From assembly GCF_001690595.1 (NCBI RefSeq), contig NZ_LZHH01000050.1, positions 1-58,942 of the forward strand: a DNA stretch of 58,942 nucleotides. Direction: 5' to 3'. Under the pieces are notes generated by a model. That model saw only the letters and a list, made by a program, of their open reading frames with translations, did no database searches and was not told the origin of the DNA. A program made the position numbers and the translations under genes. Positions 26,818 through 38,122 of the stretch are shown one piece after another (the first letter of the stretch is position 1; each line of letters opens with the position of its first letter). Source of the DNA: Gilliamella sp. Choc5-1 (GTDB lineage: Bacteria; Pseudomonadota; Gammaproteobacteria; Enterobacterales; Orbaceae).

Positions 26818-27111
26818 TTAGATTACTAAATTTTTTTCAACACGCTCTCTGAATTTTATACCAGGTCTGAATGTAACAACTCTACGAGCTGAAATATCAA
26901 CACTTTCACCTGTTTTTGGGTTTCTACCTGGGCGTGAATTTTTATCACGTACTGTAAAATTACCAAATCCAGATAATTTAACTGGTTCTCCTTTTTCTAA
27001 AGCTACCCGAATCTCTTCAAAAAATAGCTCTACAAGGATTTTAGATTCTTGTCGATCAATATTAAATTTTTCGGCAAGACGATCTGCAATATCTGCTTTA
27101 GTTAATGTCAT
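26818..27111 (-). CDS. ihfA: Integration host factor alpha subunit
   Basis: The 97-residue HU/IHF-family protein starts [16 protein letters not shown] and has the IHF-alpha arm GRNPKTGE with the intercalating Pro, followed by the FRPG segment. Its place directly downstream of pheT (four-base gap) is the conserved enteric order and separates it from HU and IhfB. With IhfB it bends DNA at specific sites in transcription, recombination and replication. Confidence 0.95.
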   Translation of the reverse strand: MTLTKADIADRLAEKFNIDRQESKILVELFFEEIRVALEKGEPVKLSGFGNFTVRDKNSRPGRNPKTGESVDISARRVVTFRPGIKFRERVEKNLVI

Positions 27112-27115
27112 ATTA

Positions 27116-29503
27116 TTATTCTCTTAATAGGGCTTTAAAACGATTTTGTAAGGCAGTAACGCATTTGCTTACAATGTTAGTTATGTCTTCTTCTTCAAGC
27201 GTACGTGATTTATCTTGTAAAATCAAACTAATAGCAATGCTTTTTTGATCTTCTTTGATATTTTCACCTTGATACACATCAAAAAGAGTCACTTTAATAA
27301 GTTGCTCACCACCCGCTTTTTTACACTCTAAAATAATATCCGCTGCTGGTATTATATTTGAAACAATAATAGCTATATCACGTTTATTTGACGGATACTT
27401 GGATAAATCTTGAGCTACAGGTACCTCTTTTTTACTAATTTTAGCTAAATTTATTTCAAAAACAAGCGTTTTACTATTTAAAGACAATTTTTTTTCAATT
27501 TCTGGATGCAAGACTCCTAAATGACCTAATAACTCATCATTTAAATAAATCGCTGCGCTTTGTCCTGGATGTAAAGCAGGGAGTTCAGATTTTTTAAACT
27601 GTATTTGATCACCGCACCCTAAAAGAGAAAAAATTGACTCAAGATCACCTTTGAGATCATAAAAATCTACGTTTTTTTTAGGGAGTTGCCAGTGTTCTTC
27701 ATATAAATTACCAGTAACAATACCTGCTAACATTAACTCCTGACGTACGCCAAATTCACAATTTTCATCAGGAATAAAACGCAATCCAGTTTCAAATAAT
27801 CGGGCACGCGTTTGTTGACGATTTTGGTTATATAGTATCGCATCTAATAACCCAGACCAAAGCGATAAACGCATAACTGACATTTCACTTGAAATCGGAT
27901 TAGGTAATTTAATTTCTGGATATTCAGGATATAATATTTGCTGAACTTTTGGATCAACAAAGCTATATGTCACCGCTTCTTGATACCCTCTATCAACCAA
28001 TAAATCCTTTACTCTACGTAATGGGATTTGACTTTCTGGTTTCGGTTTCATTACTGATTCAATTTTCAAATTGGCATTTGGGATATTGTTATATCCGTAA
28101 ATACGGGCAACTTCCTCAACTAAATCTTCTTCAATTTGCAAATCAAAACGCCAACTTGGTGATTTTACAATCCAAACATTGTCTTTATATTCAACTTCAC
28201 AACCGAGTCTAATTAAAATATCGGTAATCTTTTGTGTTTCGATTGTATAACCAATAATGCGATCAATTTTATTACGTCGCAATTGGATAGTTGCTTGTGC
28301 AGGAAGTTCAGCTTCATGTGTCACATCAATAACTGGACCTGCTTCTCCACCACAAATATCAATTAATAATTGGCTTGCTCGTTCCATTGCTGTAAATTGT
28401 AAGAAAGGATCAACTCCTCGTTCATAGCGGTGTGACGCTTCTGTATGTAAACCGTATTCACGTGCTTTACCTGTTATAACTAATGGGTTGAAGAATGCTG
28501 CTTCAAGAAATATATCTTTGGTTGTTTGTGTTACACCAGATTTTTCACCACCCATAATCCCCGCTAGCGCTAAGATTTTTTGGTGATCGGCAATTACTAA
28601 AGTTTTATCATTAAGTTTAACGTCATTACCATTAAGTAAAGTCAGTTTTTCATCTTTGCTTGCATAACGAACAATTATGCCCTTTTCAATCTGCGATAAA
28701 TCAAATGCATGCATTGGATGGCCAATTTCTAATAATACAAAATTAGTTATATCAACAACGGCATCGATTGAACGAATTCCACCACGACGCAATTTTTCTT
28801 TCATCCATAGTGGCGTTTGAGCATTAACATTAATATTTTTAATTACCCTACCCAAATAGCGAGGTGATGCTGTGGGTTCATCTATTTTTATTGATACTGT
28901 GTCGGAAATTGTTGCCTGTACACTGTTAACTTTAAGTGCTTGCATTGGAATATTGTTAACTGCAGAAATATCTCTAGCAATCCCAACAATACCAAAGCAA
29001 TCAGCCCTATTAGGTGTTACACTAATATCAATTGTGACATCGTTTAAATTTAAATATTCACGAATATCTCGTCCCAAAGGAGCATCATCAGGTAATTCAA
29101 TAATACCATTATGTTCATCAGCAATCCCCAGTTCTGAGTATGAACATAGCATGCCTTCTGACGGTTCACCTCGTAACTTAGCTGATTTGATTTTAAAATT
29201 ACCTGGTAAAACAGCCCCCACTGTAGCACATGCAACAGTCAAACCTTGTCGACAGTTTGGCGCGCCACAAACGATATCAAGTAATTCTTCTTTGCCTATA
29301 TCAACTTTTGTTACACGAAGTTTATCAGCATTCGGGTGCTGCATACATTCAACGACTTTACCAATAACGACACCTGTAAAGTCACCTGCTACTTTTTCGA
29401 CATCATCAACTTCTAAACCAGCCATTGTTAATTGATCAGCTAGCGTTTCGCTACTAATTTCTGGATTGATCCATTCACGTAGCCAACTTTCACTAAATTT
29501 CAT
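27116..29503 (-). CDS. pheT: Phenylalanyl-tRNA synthetase beta subunit
   Basis: The 795-residue protein matches E. coli PheT (795) in length. Domains in order are an N-terminal EMAP/tRNA-binding fold (residues about 40-150), the B3/B4 editing region, the B5 DNA-binding-like fold, a catalytic-like core, and the C-terminal FDX-ACB domain ([15 protein letters not shown]). It pairs with PheS as an alpha2-beta2 enzyme and removes mischarged tyrosine. The operon order is pheM-pheS-pheT-ihfA. Confidence 0.96.
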   Translation of the reverse strand: MKFSESWLREWINPEISSETLADQLTMAGLEVDDVEKVAGDFTGVVIGKVVECMQHPNADKLRVTKVDIGKEELLDIVCGAPNCRQGLTVACATVGAVLPGNFKIKSAKLRGEPSEGMLCSYSELGIADEHNGIIELPDDAPLGRDIREYLNLNDVTIDISVTPNRADCFGIVGIARDISAVNNIPMQALKVNSVQATISDTVSIKIDEPTASPRYLGRVIKNINVNAQTPLWMKEKLRRGGIRSIDAVVDITNFVLLEIGHPMHAFDLSQIEKGIIVRYASKDEKLTLLNGNDVKLNDKTLVIADHQKILALAGIMGGEKSGVTQTTKDIFLEAAFFNPLVITGKAREYGLHTEASHRYERGVDPFLQFTAMERASQLLIDICGGEAGPVIDVTHEAELPAQATIQLRRNKIDRIIGYTIETQKITDILIRLGCEVEYKDNVWIVKSPSWRFDLQIEEDLVEEVARIYGYNNIPNANLKIESVMKPKPESQIPLRRVKDLLVDRGYQEAVTYSFVDPKVQQILYPEYPEIKLPNPISSEMSVMRLSLWSGLLDAILYNQNRQQTRARLFETGLRFIPDENCEFGVRQELMLAGIVTGNLYEEHWQLPKKNVDFYDLKGDLESIFSLLGCGDQIQFKKSELPALHPGQSAAIYLNDELLGHLGVLHPEIEKKLSLNSKTLVFEINLAKISKKEVPVAQDLSKYPSNKRDIAIIVSNIIPAADIILECKKAGGEQLIKVTLFDVYQGENIKEDQKSIAISLILQDKSRTLEEEDITNIVSKCVTALQNRFKALLRE

Positions 29504-29519
29504 GTTTTGATCTCCAGAA

Positions 29520-30642
<1,123 letters not shown>

Positions 30643-30686
30643 AATTAAATTACTCTTTATGATAAAAATCAAAAATTAAAATAATA

Positions 30687-30708
30687 AAAGCCGAGATAAC
30701 TCGGCTCT
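30687..30708 (-). terminator. Terminator after rplT
   Basis: AGCCGAG-TTAT-CTCGGCT followed by TTTATTATTTT on the minus strand, just after the rplT stop codon. Confidence 0.8.
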
Positions 30709-30716
30709 CATAAATA

Positions 30717-31073
<357 letters not shown>

Positions 31074-31102
31074 CTATATCCTCTAAATAATTAACCAATA
31101 AA

Positions 31103-31300
31103 TTAAGCGTATGGAACACACGCAGTAACTAAACCTAAATCGCCTTTTGACACAGTTGTCAAACCACGTAAATGACGTTTACGTTTGGTTGATTTTTTAG
31201 TTAAGATATGACTCTTGTTAGCTTGCTTATGCTTAAAGCCACCAGAAGCTGTTTTTTTAAAGCGCTTTGCTGCGCCTCTTACAGTTTTAATTTTAGGCAT
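31103..31300 (-). CDS. rpmI: Large ribosomal subunit protein bL35
   Basis: The start at ATG 31300 gives the usual 65-residue [17 protein letters not shown] protein; an upstream in-frame codon at 31315 is not needed and lies before the ribosome site region. The Lys/Arg-rich middle ([14 protein letters not shown]) is typical. It is followed by rplT after 32 bases. Confidence 0.97.
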   Translation of the reverse strand: MPKIKTVRGAAKRFKKTASGGFKHKQANKSHILTKKSTKRKRHLRGLTTVSKGDLGLVTACVPYA

Positions 31301-31384
31301 TTTATTAATTTCCACTTCGCATTGTTAATAAAAATAAAATAATGGTGTAACTTTCAATAAATCAAAAATTAGCTTGTAAAACCA

Positions 31385-31924
31385 TTATTTCTTCTTCGGC
31401 GCTAGCACCATAATCATTTGTCGACCTTCAATCTTAGTTGGATAAGATTCAATAATCGCCAAATCAGCTAAATCCTTTTTAATACGATCAAGCATTTCAG
31501 AACCTAACTGTTGGTGAGCCATTTCACGACCACGAAAACGTAACGTGACTTTAGCTTTATCGCCATCTTCAAGAAAGCGAATCAGGCTGCGGAGTTTTAC
31601 CTGATAGTCGCCTTCGTCTGTACCAGGTCGGAACTTAATTTCCTTAACCTGAACAACCTTTTGCTTTTTCTTCTGCTCTTTTGTTGCTTTACTCTTTTCA
31701 TAGAGGAACTTGCCATAATCCATAATTCGACAAACAGGTGGCTCTGCATTAGGACTTATTTCAACTAAATCTAAAGTTGCTTCTTCAGCTTGTTTTAAAG
31801 CTTCATCTAAGCTTACTATACCGAGCTGCTCACCATCGACGCCGGTTAACCTCACCTCACGAGCTGTAATTTCATCATTGATTTTATGTGCTCGTGTTGA
31901 CTGAATTCGTTTACTGACTTTAAT
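31385..31924 (-). CDS. infC: Translation initiation factor IF-3 with AUU start
   Basis: No ATG/GTG start gives the full protein. Reading from ATT 31924-31922, with GGAGG eight bases upstream, yields 179 residues beginning (M)[18 protein letters not shown], collinear with E. coli IF-3 (180). A GTG start at 31855 would remove 23 N-terminal residues. infC of E. coli begins with AUU and is autoregulated because IF-3 itself rejects that codon; the same is expected here. The C-terminal domain ([18 protein letters not shown]) is intact. Confidence 0.93.
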   Translation of the reverse strand: MKVSKRIQSTRAHKINDEITAREVRLTGVDGEQLGIVSLDEALKQAEEATLDLVEISPNAEPPVCRIMDYGKFLYEKSKATKEQKKKQKVVQVKEIKFRPGTDEGDYQVKLRSLIRFLEDGDKAKVTLRFRGREMAHQQLGSEMLDRIKKDLADLAIIESYPTKIEGRQMIMVLAPKKK

Positions 31925-31951
31925 ATCTCATTCCTCCAAATTAATTTATCA

Positions 31952-33877
31952 TTAATTCATTTGTTCTAATGAACGACTATGAATTTCGTTAAGCAACAAT
32001 TCTATAACATGTTTCACTTCAAAGCTACCAAGATCTTTACCTTGACGAGTTCGAACTGAAATTGTTCCTGATTCCATTTCTTTGTCTCCACAAACAAACA
32101 TATAAGGAACACGTTTCAATGTATGCTCACGAATTTTAAACCCAATTTTCTCATTTCTCAAGTCTGCTTTTGCTCTAATACCAACTTTTTGTAATTGTTC
32201 GGATAATTGTTTGGCATATTGAGCTTGATTATCAGTAATATTGATTACAACAACTTGTAGTGGAGAAAGCCAAGTAGGGAAAAAACCTGCACAGTTTTCA
32301 GTTAAAATCCCCATAAAACGCTCCATTGACCCTAAAATAGCTCTATGGATCATAACAGGAATATGACGTTCATTATCTTCACCAACATAAGTTGCGTCCA
32401 AACGCTCAGGTAGCATAAAGTCGAGCTGAACTGTACCACATTGCCACGCACGACCTAAACAGTCATGTAGTGTAAACTCAATTTTTGGTCCATAAAAGGC
32501 ACCTTCGCCTGGTAGATATTCAAATTCGATACCATTTTCAGTTAAACATTCAGCTAAATCTTTTTCAGCAAGATCCCAAGTTTCATCTTTACCAATTCGT
32601 TTTTCTGGGCGAGTTGACAGTTTAACCGTAATATCGGTAAAACCAAAAGTACTATAAGTATCATAAACCATTTTGATACAACTATTCACTTCACTACGAA
32701 TTTGACTTTCAGTACAGAAAATATGAGCATCATCTTGAGTAAAACCTCGAACCCGCATTAAGCCATGTAAAGATCCTGAAGGCTCATTTCGATGACAACT
32801 ACCAAATTCAGCCATACGTAATGGTAAATCACGGTAAGATTTTAACCCTTGATTAAAAATCTGTACGTGTCCTGGGCAGTTCATTGGTTTAATACAATAT
32901 TCGCGGTTTTCTGAAGATGTTACAAACATTAATTCTTTGTAGTTACCCCAATGTCCTGTTTTTTCCCACAAAATTCGATCCATCATAAATGGACCTTTTA
33001 CTTCTTGGTAATCATATTCCTTTAATTTGGTACGAACAAAAACCTCAAGTTCACGGAAAATAATCCAACCATCATTATGCCAAAATACCATGCCTGGCGC
33101 TTCTTCTTGCATATGATAAAGATCAAGCTGCTTACCTATTTTACGATGATCTCGTTTAGCGGCTTCTTCAAGAAATTGCAAATAATTATCGAGTTGTTTT
33201 TTGTCTGCCCATGCAGTTCCATAAATACGTTGTAACATTTTATTATCACTGTTACCACGCCAATAAGCACCAGCTACTTTTTGTAATTTAAAATGATGAC
33301 AAAAACGCATATTTGGCACATGCGGCCCTCGACACATATCAATATACTCTTCATGATGATAAAGTGCTGGTGTTGCATCTTTAGAGATATTTTCATCTAA
33401 AATTGCAATTTTATAAGGTTCATGACGATTCCAAAAAGTTTCTCTAGCTTGTTCCCAACTAACGACTTCCTTTTTTACATCGTAGTTTTTCTTTGCAAGC
33501 TCAAGCATACGTTTTTCTAATGCATCAATATCTTCCTGTGTTAATGAATGTTCTAAATCAACATCATAATAAAAGCCATTATCAATTGTTGGACCAATTG
33601 CCATTTGTACATTAGGCCATAGTTGTTTAATTGCGTGACCCAATAAATGTGCACAAGAATGACGAATAATTTCAAGCCCATCTTCATCTTTAGCTGTAAT
33701 GATAGCTAATGTTGCATCTTCAGTAATGACATCACAAGCATCTTTACGTTCACCATTTACACGCCCTGCTATACAAGCTTTTGCAAGTCCTGCGCCTATA
33801 CTTTGTGCGACTTCTAAAATGGTAACGGGTTTATCAAATTGACGTTGACTTCCGTCAGGAAGAGTAATTATTGGCAT
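31952..33877 (-). CDS. thrS: Threonyl-tRNA synthetase
   Basis: The 641-residue protein has, in order, the TGS domain (residues 1-60), the editing domain with [10 protein letters not shown], the class II catalytic core with zinc ligands in MNCPGH and later His residues, motif 2 [22 protein letters not shown], and the anticodon-binding domain. An AAGGA ribosome site precedes ATG 33877. A hairpin that copies the tRNA-Thr anticodon arm sits just upstream, indicating translational autoregulation. infC follows after 27 bases. Confidence 0.96.
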   Translation of the reverse strand: MPIITLPDGSQRQFDKPVTILEVAQSIGAGLAKACIAGRVNGERKDACDVITEDATLAIITAKDEDGLEIIRHSCAHLLGHAIKQLWPNVQMAIGPTIDNGFYYDVDLEHSLTQEDIDALEKRMLELAKKNYDVKKEVVSWEQARETFWNRHEPYKIAILDENISKDATPALYHHEEYIDMCRGPHVPNMRFCHHFKLQKVAGAYWRGNSDNKMLQRIYGTAWADKKQLDNYLQFLEEAAKRDHRKIGKQLDLYHMQEEAPGMVFWHNDGWIIFRELEVFVRTKLKEYDYQEVKGPFMMDRILWEKTGHWGNYKELMFVTSSENREYCIKPMNCPGHVQIFNQGLKSYRDLPLRMAEFGSCHRNEPSGSLHGLMRVRGFTQDDAHIFCTESQIRSEVNSCIKMVYDTYSTFGFTDITVKLSTRPEKRIGKDETWDLAEKDLAECLTENGIEFEYLPGEGAFYGPKIEFTLHDCLGRAWQCGTVQLDFMLPERLDATYVGEDNERHIPVMIHRAILGSMERFMGILTENCAGFFPTWLSPLQVVVINITDNQAQYAKQLSEQLQKVGIRAKADLRNEKIGFKIREHTLKRVPYMFVCGDKEMESGTISVRTRQGKDLGSFEVKHVIELLLNEIHSRSLEQMN

Positions 33878-33896
33878 AATAAATCCTTAAACAGTG

Positions 33897-33917
33897 GTGC
33901 GCCACACGAAAGCGCAC
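33897..33917 (-). promoter_or_regulatory. thrS translational operator mimicking the tRNA-Thr anticodon arm
   Basis: On the minus strand GTGCGC-TTTCGTGTG-GCGCAC folds into a stem that, with a T-G closing pair, leaves the 7-base loop TTCGTGT. That loop has U33 and anticodon CGU exactly where tRNA-Thr has them. It lies 10 bases before the thrS ribosome site (33883-33887). E. coli ThrRS represses its own mRNA by binding such a structure. Confidence 0.75.
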
Positions 33918-34169
33918 TTGCATACATAAAAAATAGACCAAATATACTATCACTTATCATCAAGATTTTAAATAAAAAAATCATTTTCATACCGTTCTAA
34001 ATAAATTCAGAAACATAAACTAAAATACATAGTTACTTGAAACATTTTACAAATATAGAAATTACTCACGTTACTTATATTATTTAAGAAACGCCTAAGT
34101 TAGTAACGCAATTTTCTACCTAAGTTTTATCTTTTCATGAGTTATTTACACAATTGTTCTCTTTTAGAT

Positions 34170-34410
34170 TATATTTCTTGTAAAAAATATTCAGGAGTCT
34201 ATACCGTTTGGAGATAAAAAAAGAAAAAAAATAGTAACATGCATATTTAATTGAGATGTGGCATAATCAGCAAATATTTAGCAACTCAAAAAATATAAAG
34301 CAAAAGCTCAAGGTTATAATATACGTAAAGCACATAAAGCCGTTTTTGGTAAAACATCTTATGCGTTTTTAGTGGATTATTTTAGCCATGAACGAATCTT
34401 GAGCAGATTG
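34170..34410 (+). mobile_element. Decayed IS fragment (transposase C-terminus)
   Basis: The stretch 34251-34400 reads, with frameshifts, KAHKAVFGKTSYAFLVDYFSHE, the C-terminal 'HK..(G)KT.Y.FL.DYF' end of an integrase-type transposase. It is clearly similar to 42317-42475. The neighbouring 34170-34230 resembles the inverted form of 42170-42230, so the fragment is rearranged. No intact gene remains. Confidence 0.55.
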
Positions 34411-34442
34411 TTTTTTATACGGATTAATAAGATATAACTACT

Positions 34443-34898
34443 ATGAATATTTGGATTGATGCAGATGCATGCCCTGCCCCAATTAAAGAGATTTTATATC
34501 GAGCAGCAAATCGCAAAGCAATTAATACCACATTGGTTGCTAATCAGCGGCTAACTATCCCTTTTTCGCCTTATATTAAGGCTTTACAAGTAGAGAAAGG
34601 GTTTGATATTGCTGATAATAAAATTATTGAGTTAGTCAAAACAAATGATTTAGTTATTACATCTGACATCCCACTTGCTGCAGATGTTTTAAATAAAGGT
34701 GCTTTTGTGCTTACTCCGCGAGGGGAAAAATATACACTTGATACAATTAAAGAACGATTAACTATACGAGATTTCATGGAAACCATGCGTGCCAGCGGAG
34801 TACAGTCTAAAGGACCTGCTACATTTAGCAGTAAAGACCGAGAAAAATTTGCAAACCAACTTGATATATTACTTAATCAAATATCCAAAAAAGTTTAA
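34443..34898 (+). CDS. yaiI: YaiI/YqxD family protein (DUF188, PIN-like)
   Basis: The 151-residue protein has the family signature MNIWIDADACPAPIKEIL with the conserved Asp pair, then VEKGFDIADNKII and VITSDIPLAADVL, then the C-terminal R-x-T-x-R-D-F and GP.TFS.KDR. The acidic residues suggest a PIN-like nuclease fold, but the role is not established. It stands alone behind an IS fragment. Confidence 0.9.
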   Translation: MNIWIDADACPAPIKEILYRAANRKAINTTLVANQRLTIPFSPYIKALQVEKGFDIADNKIIELVKTNDLVITSDIPLAADVLNKGAFVLTPRGEKYTLDTIKERLTIRDFMETMRASGVQSKGPATFSSKDREKFANQLDILLNQISKKV

Positions 34899-34920
34899 CT
34901 ATTTTATTAAACTTTTTTTA
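34887..34920. terminator. Bidirectional terminator between yaiI and recO
   Basis: AAAAAAGTTTAA and TTAAACTTTTTTT form a stem with an A/T tract on both sides, between two convergent genes. Confidence 0.7.
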
Positions 34921-34932
34921 AAATTAACAAAA

Positions 34933-35625
34933 CTAAATTTTTAAAAATAACTCTCTGCTTTTAAAAGGTTTTGACCCAACATAAGGCTTTAACGCCATTC
35001 GGGTAAAACGTTTAGCTGCTTTTAGTGTCTCTTCATTATTAAATTGACGTTTTCCTAAAGCTAAAACTTGTTCACCTGTAAAACTAGTACTATTTTGTAA
35101 TAAACTACTCATAAACCCTTTTTCAGATTGATATTGATAATGAATGGATTCAATAATGGCATCACCAGTAACATAACAATGGAAAAAATCAACTTGGTAG
35201 CCTAAGTTTTCTAATAATGATAATTCAAATGTACGCAATACATTTTCAGCGGGTATTTGCTGAGCTAATTGTTGTAGACTTTTTAAATAATCATCAAAAA
35301 GAGTGGGGATTTCAGTCTCTGCAACTAAAACCCGATGCAATAACTCATTTAAATAAAATGCACTATATAAGAAAACAGAAACTAACGGCAACGCAAGAGA
35401 CATAGCTTCAACTTTCCGCAACGTTTTAATATTCCCTTGTCCTGAATATTGTACAATTAACGGTGTAAAAGGTTGTAACATTCCTTTTAATGAAGAGGTT
35501 TTACGTCTAACCCCTTTTGCCAAAACAGTAACTTTGCCTACATTTTCAACAAACAGATCGGCCAGTAAACTGCTTTCTGTATAAGAACGAGTATGTAATA
35601 TAAATGCTCTTTGCCAATTTTCCAT
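34933..35625 (-). CDS. recO: DNA repair protein RecO
   Basis: The 230-residue protein starts MENWQRAFILHTRSYTESSLLADLF with the RecO OB fold (KVTVLAKGVRRKTSSLKGMLQPF), followed by the helical C-terminal domain. RecO loads RecA on gapped DNA with RecR. Length and order agree with enteric RecO (242). It is single here, not in the usual era-recO-pdxJ context. Confidence 0.9.
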   Translation of the reverse strand: MENWQRAFILHTRSYTESSLLADLFVENVGKVTVLAKGVRRKTSSLKGMLQPFTPLIVQYSGQGNIKTLRKVEAMSLALPLVSVFLYSAFYLNELLHRVLVAETEIPTLFDDYLKSLQQLAQQIPAENVLRTFELSLLENLGYQVDFFHCYVTGDAIIESIHYQYQSEKGFMSSLLQNSTSFTGEQVLALGKRQFNNEETLKAAKRFTRMALKPYVGSKPFKSRELFLKI

Positions 35626-35780
35626 CCATAATGCCTTTTAATTACATCACTATTTTTTGATTAATAATTGTATTTGACTAAAATTTAAATCATTTTATAA
35701 AATTTTCACCTGAAATTTGACTAAAGATCCGATATAATCAATGCAAACAATAGGATTATAGGATAAATAAAAGACAAACT

Positions 35781-37409
35781 ATGGAACTTTTTTCAATAAT
35801 TTTACTTCTAGTGTTAATTGTATCACTTTCTGGTGTCGTTGTTAAAATGTTACCAATACAAATTCCACTACCTCTAATGCAAATATTATTAGGTTGCATG
35901 CTGGCTGCCTTTGGTGTTTATGTAGAATTTGATCCTAAACTATTTCTTGTTTTATTTATTCCTCCTTTACTTTTTGCTGATGGACGCAAAACCTCGGTAA
36001 AGGATTTCATCTATAATGGTAGAGAAATTGTTGGATTGGCTTTAGTATTAGTTGTTATCTCCATTATTGCATTAGGCTATATTCTTCATTGGATATTGCC
36101 AAAAGTTGAATTAGCGGCAGGATTAGCTTTAGCGGCTGTACTATCGCCAACTGATGCCGTAGCATTAAGTGGTATTGTGGGTAAAGGTCGTATCGAAAAA
36201 GAAAAGATGGAAATCATTGAAGGCGAAGCTTTAATGAATGATGCATCTGGTCTTGTTTCATTAAATTTTGCCATTGCAATCGCGGCTGGTTTATTACAGT
36301 TTGATCTATTACAAATTAGTGTTACATTTTTTGTTGTTGCGATTGGTGGGTTAGCTATTGGTGTTGTATTTACTTGGCTATATGCTCGTATCTTACGTAA
36401 AATAAATCAACTGACTCACAATGATCCTGCAATTCAAATTGTATTATTATTCTTGCTTCCATTTGCGGCTTATATTATTGCTGAAGAATGTCACTGCTCA
36501 GGTATTTTAGCAGCAGTAAGTGCTGGCATGACCGTAAACCATTCAGGCATGATGCGAAACGCTCCATTAACTACACGTTTACAATCAGATAGTACGTGGT
36601 CAATGTTAACCTTTGTGTTTAATGGATTTGTATTTGTTTTATTAGGTATTCAACTACCAAGCATTTTTAATAATACTTTTGTAGAAAACCAAATTGATAC
36701 CTCAATTGAGGTATGGCAACTATGTTTAATTGTTTTATTCGTTTTTGCTGTATTAATGGGGACACGCTTTGCTTGGCTATGGGCAATGAAGCACATGCCA
36801 ACAATGCCATTTGGAAGCAAACGACCTCTTGCATTTAAATCCTATTCTAATCGAGACCTACTTATATCAACATTTGCGGGGGTTCGCGGTGCTATTACTT
36901 TAGCAGGTGTATTATCTATTCCAATGACAATTGCCGGTCGATACCAACTTGTTTTTATTGCAACAGGTATTATTTTAATCTCGTTAATTGTAGCAGTAAT
37001 TGTCTTACCTATTTTATTACGAGGTAGTGTTATTTTAGATAATTCAGAACAAGATAATGAAATATTGACAGTAAAAGGTCATATGGCCGAAGAGGCAATT
37101 ATTAGTTTGGAAAAAATGCAAAATAATTTGCTACAAGAAACAGCTGAAGACAGAATGGATCAAGAAATTATTCATGAAGTCGGATCACGTGTTATTGGTT
37201 CATTACGTCGTAGAACTGGCCTTAAAGATTTAGAGCAAAAAGCACTTGAAGCAGAAAACTTAGAAAGACGTATGCGTTTAGTTGCTATAGGAGCAGAACG
37301 AACAGCCCTTTTACAAATGAAAGTTCGTAATGAAGTTAGTGAAGAGGTTTTTGAACATTTAAATACTGACTTAGATATTTATGAAAAAATGATTTCTGGA
37401 GATGTATAA
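35781..37409 (+). CDS. CPA1-family Na+/H+ antiporter
   Basis: The 542-residue protein has about 12 membrane segments in the first 410 residues and a charged cytoplasmic tail of about 130 residues. CPA1 motifs are visible: FIPPLLFADGRKTS, AAVLSPTDAVALSG with the conserved TDA, EGEALMNDASGLVSL with the essential ND, and GVRGAITLAGVLSIPM. It exchanges cytoplasmic sodium (or potassium) for protons and resembles YjcE/NhaP-type carriers. The stop codon abuts the start of the next gene. Confidence 0.88.
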   Translation: MELFSIILLLVLIVSLSGVVVKMLPIQIPLPLMQILLGCMLAAFGVYVEFDPKLFLVLFIPPLLFADGRKTSVKDFIYNGREIVGLALVLVVISIIALGYILHWILPKVELAAGLALAAVLSPTDAVALSGIVGKGRIEKEKMEIIEGEALMNDASGLVSLNFAIAIAAGLLQFDLLQISVTFFVVAIGGLAIGVVFTWLYARILRKINQLTHNDPAIQIVLLFLLPFAAYIIAEECHCSGILAAVSAGMTVNHSGMMRNAPLTTRLQSDSTWSMLTFVFNGFVFVLLGIQLPSIFNNTFVENQIDTSIEVWQLCLIVLFVFAVLMGTRFAWLWAMKHMPTMPFGSKRPLAFKSYSNRDLLISTFAGVRGAITLAGVLSIPMTIAGRYQLVFIATGIILISLIVAVIVLPILLRGSVILDNSEQDNEILTVKGHMAEEAIISLEKMQNNLLQETAEDRMDQEIIHEVGSRVIGSLRRRTGLKDLEQKALEAENLERRMRLVAIGAERTALLQMKVRNEVSEEVFEHLNTDLDIYEKMISGDV

Positions 37410-37913
37410 ATGATAGAAAATCATCAGTTTCTAGGCAAGATACATTCAGCATTTGTAGATAAAGCCCCACAAGCATTGGGGCTTACCTTACGTTGTATTC
37501 CATTTAACTTGAAAAAACAGGTTATTGAGCAGTTATTGCAATTACAATTTAAACATTCTCTGGAAGATGGCGATCTTGATTTTTTAGAAAATCGCTGGCT
37601 TAAAATAGAAGTTACCGATCTAGGACTTATCTGGTTTGTTAGCTTGATCAACTATAAATTGGTTGTGAGTCGAGAAGAGATTCCCGATGTAAGTTTTACT
37701 GGTAATGCTAATGATTTAATTATGATAGCAACCAGACGACAAGATCCTGACACCCTATTTTTTCAACGTCGCTTAATTGTTGAAGGCGATACTGAATTAG
37801 GTCTTTACGTTAAAAATTTAATGGATTCAATTGAATTAGATACCATGCCTAAATTTTTAAGACTAACGCTTGAAAAGCTTGCAAACATCATTGAAAGTGC
37901 ACCAACTAATTAA
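37410..37913 (+). CDS. ubiT: UbiT-like SCP2-domain protein
   Basis: The 167-residue protein has an SCP2 sterol-carrier-like domain (residues about 45-140; KIEVTDLGLIWFVSLINYKLVV, VSFTGNANDLIMIATRRQDPDTLFFQRRLIVEGDTELGLYVKNLMD), the pattern of E. coli YhbT/UbiT. UbiT with UbiU and UbiV allows ubiquinone synthesis without oxygen. UbiU/UbiV are normally neighbours but are not in this window. It is translated directly after the antiporter gene with no spacer. Confidence 0.8.
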   Translation: MIENHQFLGKIHSAFVDKAPQALGLTLRCIPFNLKKQVIEQLLQLQFKHSLEDGDLDFLENRWLKIEVTDLGLIWFVSLINYKLVVSREEIPDVSFTGNANDLIMIATRRQDPDTLFFQRRLIVEGDTELGLYVKNLMDSIELDTMPKFLRLTLEKLANIIESAPTN

Positions 37914-38024
37914 GTTTATTTTGTCCACTTTATCTTAAGAAGAATATAATCACTCTTGTTGTCATTAGGGCCGTAAGGCTAACAATAAAATGATTTAGCC
38001 AAATCAGGAACTTTATATATAAGC

Positions 38025-38060
38025 ACCCTATCTTTTACATATGATAAGGTGTTAGTTTTT
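38025..38060 (+). terminator. Terminator-like hairpin after ubiT
   Basis: CACCCTATC and GATAAGGTG pair around TTTTACATAT, followed by TTAGTTTTTTT. A GGGCC-GTAA-GGCT mini-hairpin lies 60 bases upstream (37968-37980); nothing else is seen between ubiT and rep. Confidence 0.6.
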
Positions 38061-38122
38061 TTATGCATTTTTATTATTGTATTTTCTTAAGTTATTTAAA
38101 AAATATAAATAATGCATACATC

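Noticed and set aside
28872-29435. 187-codon open frame on the plus strand
   Set aside because: It lies entirely antisense to pheT, has no ribosome site and mirrors pheT codon structure.
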